Shown here: positions 60,164-64,000 of the stretch, piece after piece
How positions within the stretch are numbered: position 1 is the first letter of the stretch
How the letters are laid out: every line of letters starts with the position of its first letter
NCBI GenBank assembly: GCA_037142515.1
Contig: JBAXAM010000001.1
Coordinates: 1 to 64,000, forward strand
Reading direction: 5' to 3'
From: JBAXAM01 sp037142515
GTDB taxonomy: Bacteria; Pseudomonadota; Gammaproteobacteria; UBA9339
Length of the DNA stretch: 64,000 nt
Position numbers and translations under genes: made by a program
Notes under the pieces: model-generated
What the model saw: only the letters and a program-made list of their open reading frames with translations
Databases searched by the model: none
What the model was told of the DNA's origin: nothing

Positions 60164-61414
60164 TTATTTAAGCTCTGGCAACAAATGCAAATTAGTCAAA
60201 ATTGGTAGTATAAAAAGAGCAACTCCAATAATTATTATAATTGCAAGTACAGTATTGCCACCAAACACGCGATAAGGCGAATTCAATTCTGTACTTTTGC
60301 GCAAGCGATAAACCATCAACGCTGGCAGTATCATACATAAAGTCGTAACAAAACAGGCAGAGTAATTCATTGCTGCCATAAATCCGTGAGGGAAAAAAAG
60401 GGCATATAAAAACGGAGGAATGAAAGTTAATCCCGCTGTTTGCAAACGACCAAATCTAGTGTTTGGTCGTTTAAAACCATCTGCTAGAAAATCAAACAAT
60501 CCCAGTGACACACCCAAAAATGCTGTTGTCATTGTGATATTCATAAAACCATGAATACTAGCCGCGATCCATTTGTTATTAACAACTATTGTTATAATTT
60601 TAGCAAAATCACTCGGACCGGCTGGATAGCCTAAGTGTGCAAGAGAGGTAAAGCTATTATCTCCCGTTTGCGATACCGTACCTAAAGTTGCAGCAGCCCA
60701 TAACAAATAAATAATTAAAGCACATGTGGTACCAGTAATTATTATACATTTTAGTTCTTTAGGTTTATCCCCAACGTACATTCGCAAACTTGGAATGACA
60801 AATTGAAAGTTAAAAATAAGCAAAATAATCGGTGATGCGACCAAGAGATATTTAGCCTGTTCCAAACTTTGGTTGGAAATTAACCTACTGACATCAACTA
60901 GAGGAAGAAGGAGCATTATGGTGGTAATTAATAACAAACCTTTGATGCTAAATAAACCGCGATTAACCGTATCAACGGCGGCAGTACTCCAATAAACTGC
61001 TGTTCCGAACACCAACGTAAATAGCATAGAAAAAAGCCAACCTGGTATCGCAGCAGTATTCATTATCGGTTCAAGCAGAGCAATCAGAAGTCTTGACGCT
61101 CCTGTCAGATAACTGCATACACACAAGTAAAGCAATAACAGATACGATATCCACGTAACAATTCTGCCGGGAATACCGAGAGTTTTTTCTGCCATAGAAC
61201 TGAAGGTACATGCATTCACTGGCAATGCTAAACTCATTTCAAGAACTAGCAAACCGGTTATGGTTAATGTAACCCATGCTGTCAGTATAGTAACGGTTGA
61301 CCAAATAAATCCGGGGCCGGCCAATACCAGTGGTAACCCAAGTATTCCAGAACCAATCAACGTGCCAATTACAATCATGACACAACCAACAAACTTACCG
61401 ATACCGATGTTCAT
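60164..61414 (-). CDS. aromatic amino-acid permease (Mtr/TyrP family)
   Basis: The 416-residue inner-membrane protein has eleven or so membrane segments. It begins with the family motif IGTLIGSGILGLPLVLAGPG and contains SLRMYVGDKPKELKCII and FLGVSLGLFDFLADGF, both typical of the hydroxy/aromatic amino acid permease (HAAAP) family. The substrate is probably tryptophan or tyrosine; I cannot tell which. Uptake of aromatic amino acids would suit a host-dependent bacterium. It follows polA with the terminator at 61496-61514 between them. Confidence 0.9.
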   Translation of the reverse strand: MNIGIGKFVGCVMIVIGTLIGSGILGLPLVLAGPGFIWSTVTILTAWVTLTITGLLVLEMSLALPVNACTFSSMAEKTLGIPGRIVTWISYLLLLYLCVCSYLTGASRLLIALLEPIMNTAAIPGWLFSMLFTLVFGTAVYWSTAAVDTVNRGLFSIKGLLLITTIMLLLPLVDVSRLISNQSLEQAKYLLVASPIILLIFNFQFVIPSLRMYVGDKPKELKCIIITGTTCALIIYLLWAAATLGTVSQTGDNSFTSLAHLGYPAGPSDFAKIITIVVNNKWIAASIHGFMNITMTTAFLGVSLGLFDFLADGFKRPNTRFGRLQTAGLTFIPPFLYALFFPHGFMAAMNYSACFVTTLCMILPALMVYRLRKSTELNSPYRVFGGNTVLAIIIIIGVALFILPILTNLHLLPELK

Positions 61415-61495
61415 ATGTAGATCCTCTCTGGCAAATTTTGAATGGAAGCCGCATTGTAACCTAGTTTTTCATAAATCAAAAAAAATTTATATCAT

Positions 61496-61514
61496 CCCCG
61501 TAAAAAACACGGGG
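61496..61514 (-). terminator. hairpin terminator downstream of polA
   Basis: CCCCGT (61496-61501) pairs with ACGGGG (61509-61514) around a 7-base loop. Reading on the minus strand, a run of T residues follows about 10 bases later. It lies 16 bases after the polA stop codon. Confidence 0.5.
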
Positions 61515-61529
61515 TCACTACCTACAAAC

Positions 61530-64000
61530 TCAATGCGCCTCTCCCCAATTATCACCGACACCAACATCAACAATCACTGGAACATCGAGCTTAGTAGCAT
61601 TCTCCATTTTCACTTTAATTTCTGTTATCGCTATTTTTGCATGGTTAGCGTCAACTTCAAAAACCAATTCATCATGAACCTGCATAATCATCGCAATTTT
61701 AAAATCGCATTTTTGTACCCAGCAATCAATATCGATCATTGCCATTTTCATAATATCTGCTGCACTACCCTGCATTGGCGCGTTAATTGCCGTTCTTTCT
61801 GCGGCAGCGCGCACAACAAAATTTTTGGTCTTAATATCTGGAATGTAAAGCCTACGCCCAAAAATTGTTTCGACATAACCCTGATCATACGCTAGCTTAC
61901 GCATTTCTTCCATATATTTTTTCACTCCAGGATAGCGAGTAAAATATAGATTAATATAGCTTTGTGCATCTTCATGCGACATACCCAAACGCTTAGCCAA
62001 ACCAAAAGCAGACATACCATAAATCAAACCAAAATTAATGGTTTTAGCATTGCGCCTCTGCAAATCTGTAACATCATTTGGCGCAACCCCAAAAATTTCT
62101 GCTGCAGTTGCTCGATGCACATCAGCATCACTCTGAAAAGCTTTATACAAATTCTTATCTTGCGACAGATGCGCCATAATGCGAAGTTCAATTTGAGAAT
62201 AATCGGCAGAAATTATTTTTAAGCCTGGTGGCGCAATAAAAGCACGCCGAATTCTGCGGCCTTCTTCGCTGCGAATTGGAATATTTTGTAAATTCGGATC
62301 AGTTGAAGAAAGCCTACCGGTTGTTGTTACCGCTTGGTTATAAGAAGTGTGGATACGACCGGTTTTAGGATTAATCTGCTCGGGCAAAGCATCGGCATAA
62401 GTCGATTTTAACTTACTTAAACTACGATACTCCAAAATCATTTTAGGCAACGGATAGTCAAGAGCCAGTTCCTGCAATACCGGCTCTGCTGTTGATGGCT
62501 GCTTGGTTGGTGTTTTTTTCAAAACTGGTAATTTTAATTTATCATATAGAACTTCCTGCAATTGTTTCGGCGAGTTTATATTAAATTCGATATTGGCAGT
62601 TTTATATATCTGCTCCTCCAACACAGCTAAACGCTTGGCAAGTTCACTACTAAAATTTTGCAAAAATTCTTTATCGATACAGACACCACATCTTTCCATT
62701 CTTGATAAAACGCTTACTAGAGGCATTTCAATTTCTTTAAAACACTTTTCTTGATTTTTATTTGTCGAGATTTGCGGCCAAAGAACAGCATGCAGGCGCA
62801 GAACTAAATCAGCATCTGCTGCTGCATAAGGAGCAGCCTTATCTAATTCCACTTGGCTAAATGGAATTTGTTTCGCGCCCCTGCCTGCAAGACTTTCATA
62901 AGTTACAACACTTCTGTTAAGATAACGAAGCGCGAGCGACTCTTTGTCATGCTTGTTAACAGCGCTATTCAAAATATATGACTCAAGCATGGTATCGTAA
63001 CCGACCCCCTTAAGCTCGATACCATAGTTTGCCAAAACGCTCATATCATATTTTATATTTTGACCCAATTTTATTTTATGCGGATCAACAAAAAGTGGTT
63101 TTAATTTCTGTAAAACATAGTCACGCTCAAGCTGCTTTGGCACGTCTACATAATTGTGTGCAACTGGAATATAAATTGCCTCGCCAATATCAAGCGCAAA
63201 TGAAAGACCAACAATTTCTGCCAAAACAACATCCAGGCTTGTCGTCTCAAGATCAAAAGCAAAAACCTCGGCACGATTTAATTTTTCGCACCAATACTCA
63301 AAATCTTTCTCATTCAAAATTATATGGTATTTTTCTTCACTTATTTCGCAAGTTAAACCAGCAAGCCAATTTTTAAATTCTAAACGCGTAAAAAGCTCAA
63401 TCAGCTTCTTATTATTAGCAGCTCGCATGCTCAGATCATCAAAATTAACATTTAACTGAAGGTCGCGCTTGATCGTTACGAGTTCTTGTGTCAGCGGCAA
63501 TTGATTTAAACTCGTGCGCAAACTCTCTCCAACTTTGCCTTTAATGTCATCTGCGTGTTTAATAATATTTTCTAGCGCCTTATACTCTTCTAGCCATTTT
63601 ACGGCAGTTTTGGGGCCAACGCCGCTAACACCAGGGACATTATCCGAAGTATCTCCTACCAAAGCTAAATAATCAGTCATTCTCTCCGGATCAACCCCAA
63701 ATTTATCTCTAACTCCTTTTTCATCCATAGTAGTACTGGTCATAGTGTTTACTAACGTAATATCCTTATTGACTAGTTGCGCTATATCTTTATCACTAGT
63801 TGAAATCAAAACAGTAAAACCCCTTTTAGCCGCCACACATGCAAGCGTACCAATAACATCATCAGCCTCAACACCTTCAACCATTAAGAGTGGCAATCCC
63901 AAAGCTTGAATAACTTCGTGCAGGGGCTTGATTTGCACCTGTAAATCTTTTTCCATCGGTGGTCTAGTGGCCTTATATTGCGGATATATTTCATGCCTAA
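61530..64000 (-). CDS. polA: DNA polymerase I (5' end cut by the window edge)
   Basis: PolA fills gaps and removes RNA primers. The window holds about 820 residues. They cover the end of the 5'-3' exonuclease (KATRPPMEKDLQVQIKPLHE, VEGVEADDVIGTLA, SGVGPKTAVKWLEEY) and the 3'-5' proofreading domain with FDLETTSLDV. The polymerase domain shows SADYSQIELRIMAHLS, RRNAKTINFGLIYGMSA and MQVHDELVFEV. The reading frame stays open to the right edge, so the first ATG inside the window (63956) is not the start. The first 100 or so residues lie outside. Confidence 0.97.
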   Translation of the reverse strand, partial: RHEIYPQYKATRPPMEKDLQVQIKPLHEVIQALGLPLLMVEGVEADDVIGTLACVAAKRGFTVLISTSDKDIAQLVNKDITLVNTMTSTTMDEKGVRDKFGVDPERMTDYLALVGDTSDNVPGVSGVGPKTAVKWLEEYKALENIIKHADDIKGKVGESLRTSLNQLPLTQELVTIKRDLQLNVNFDDLSMRAANNKKLIELFTRLEFKNWLAGLTCEISEEKYHIILNEKDFEYWCEKLNRAEVFAFDLETTSLDVVLAEIVGLSFALDIGEAIYIPVAHNYVDVPKQLERDYVLQKLKPLFVDPHKIKLGQNIKYDMSVLANYGIELKGVGYDTMLESYILNSAVNKHDKESLALRYLNRSVVTYESLAGRGAKQIPFSQVELDKAAPYAAADADLVLRLHAVLWPQISTNKNQEKCFKEIEMPLVSVLSRMERCGVCIDKEFLQNFSSELAKRLAVLEEQIYKTANIEFNINSPKQLQEVLYDKLKLPVLKKTPTKQPSTAEPVLQELALDYPLPKMILEYRSLSKLKSTYADALPEQINPKTGRIHTSYNQAVTTTGRLSSTDPNLQNIPIRSEEGRRIRRAFIAPPGLKIISADYSQIELRIMAHLSQDKNLYKAFQSDADVHRATAAEIFGVAPNDVTDLQRRNAKTINFGLIYGMSAFGLAKRLGMSHEDAQSYINLYFTRYPGVKKYMEEMRKLAYDQGYVETIFGRRLYIPDIKTKNFVVRAAAERTAINAPMQGSAADIMKMAMIDIDCWVQKCDFKIAMIMQVHDELVFEVDANHAKIAITEIKVKMENATKLDVPVIVDVGVGDNWGEAH

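Noticed and set aside
61530..64000. Truncated polA pseudogene
   Set aside because: The frame continues to the window edge with the expected exonuclease residues, so the 5' end is only outside the window.

Overview
The window (about 40% G+C by eye) comes from a gammaproteobacterium of the order Legionellales, most like the Coxiellaceae. Its core is a nearly complete Dot/Icm type IVB secretion system: icmT through icmB, dotDCB, dotA-icmV, and icmW/icmX further on. The surrounding housekeeping genes have gammaproteobacterial order (secG-leuU-metY-rimP-nusA-infB, smg-dprA-def-fmt, rpsP-rimM-trmD-rplS, efp-epmA). These assignments come from reading the translated sequence and recalling family features; no database search was run.

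Layout. 1-3330: accessory end with a small double-glycine-leader protein, a Fic protein with a self-inhibition motif, and an archaeal-type AAA ATPase. Regulatory-looking repeats lie upstream of each. 3329-12155 (minus): infB, nusA, rimP, initiator tRNA, tRNA-Leu(GAG), secG, glmM, ftsH, rlmE, with yhbY divergent. 12622-15989 (minus): a tandemly duplicated gene of unknown function directly downstream of icmB. One copy carries an out-of-frame deletion of about 382 bp, and the last ORF has a Glu-rich C-terminus, so it is a candidate effector. 16029-31769 (minus): icmB, icmJ, two icmD copies, icmC, icmG, icmE, icmK, icmL, icmN, icmO, icmP, icmQ, an icmR-position gene, icmS and icmT. 31921-34373 (plus): dotD, dotC, dotB. 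34390-37940 (minus): dotA and icmV.

38015-53743: a secreted lysozyme-like protein, pgi, an unknown gene, topA, smg, dprA, then def, a cupin, fmt, dacB, a second double-glycine-leader protein, rpsP-rimM-trmD-rplS, ogt, hldE and hldD. 53753-55966 (minus): icmW, an unrecognised secreted protein and icmX, separated from icmV by about 16 kb of these genes. 56143-64000: rplY, pth, ychF, epmA, efp, an aromatic amino-acid permease, and polA running off the right edge.

How the parts work together. DotC, DotD, DotH, DotG and DotF would form the envelope core, and DotA, DotE, DotP, DotI and IcmV the inner-membrane parts. DotB and DotO would power the machine, while DotL, DotM, DotN, IcmS and IcmW form the coupling complex that selects effectors. 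A dotJ/icmM gene is missing from its usual place, and icmD is duplicated with near-identical 3' parts. The region holds no insertion sequence, CRISPR array or rRNA that I could see, and no gene-free stretch above 300 bp.
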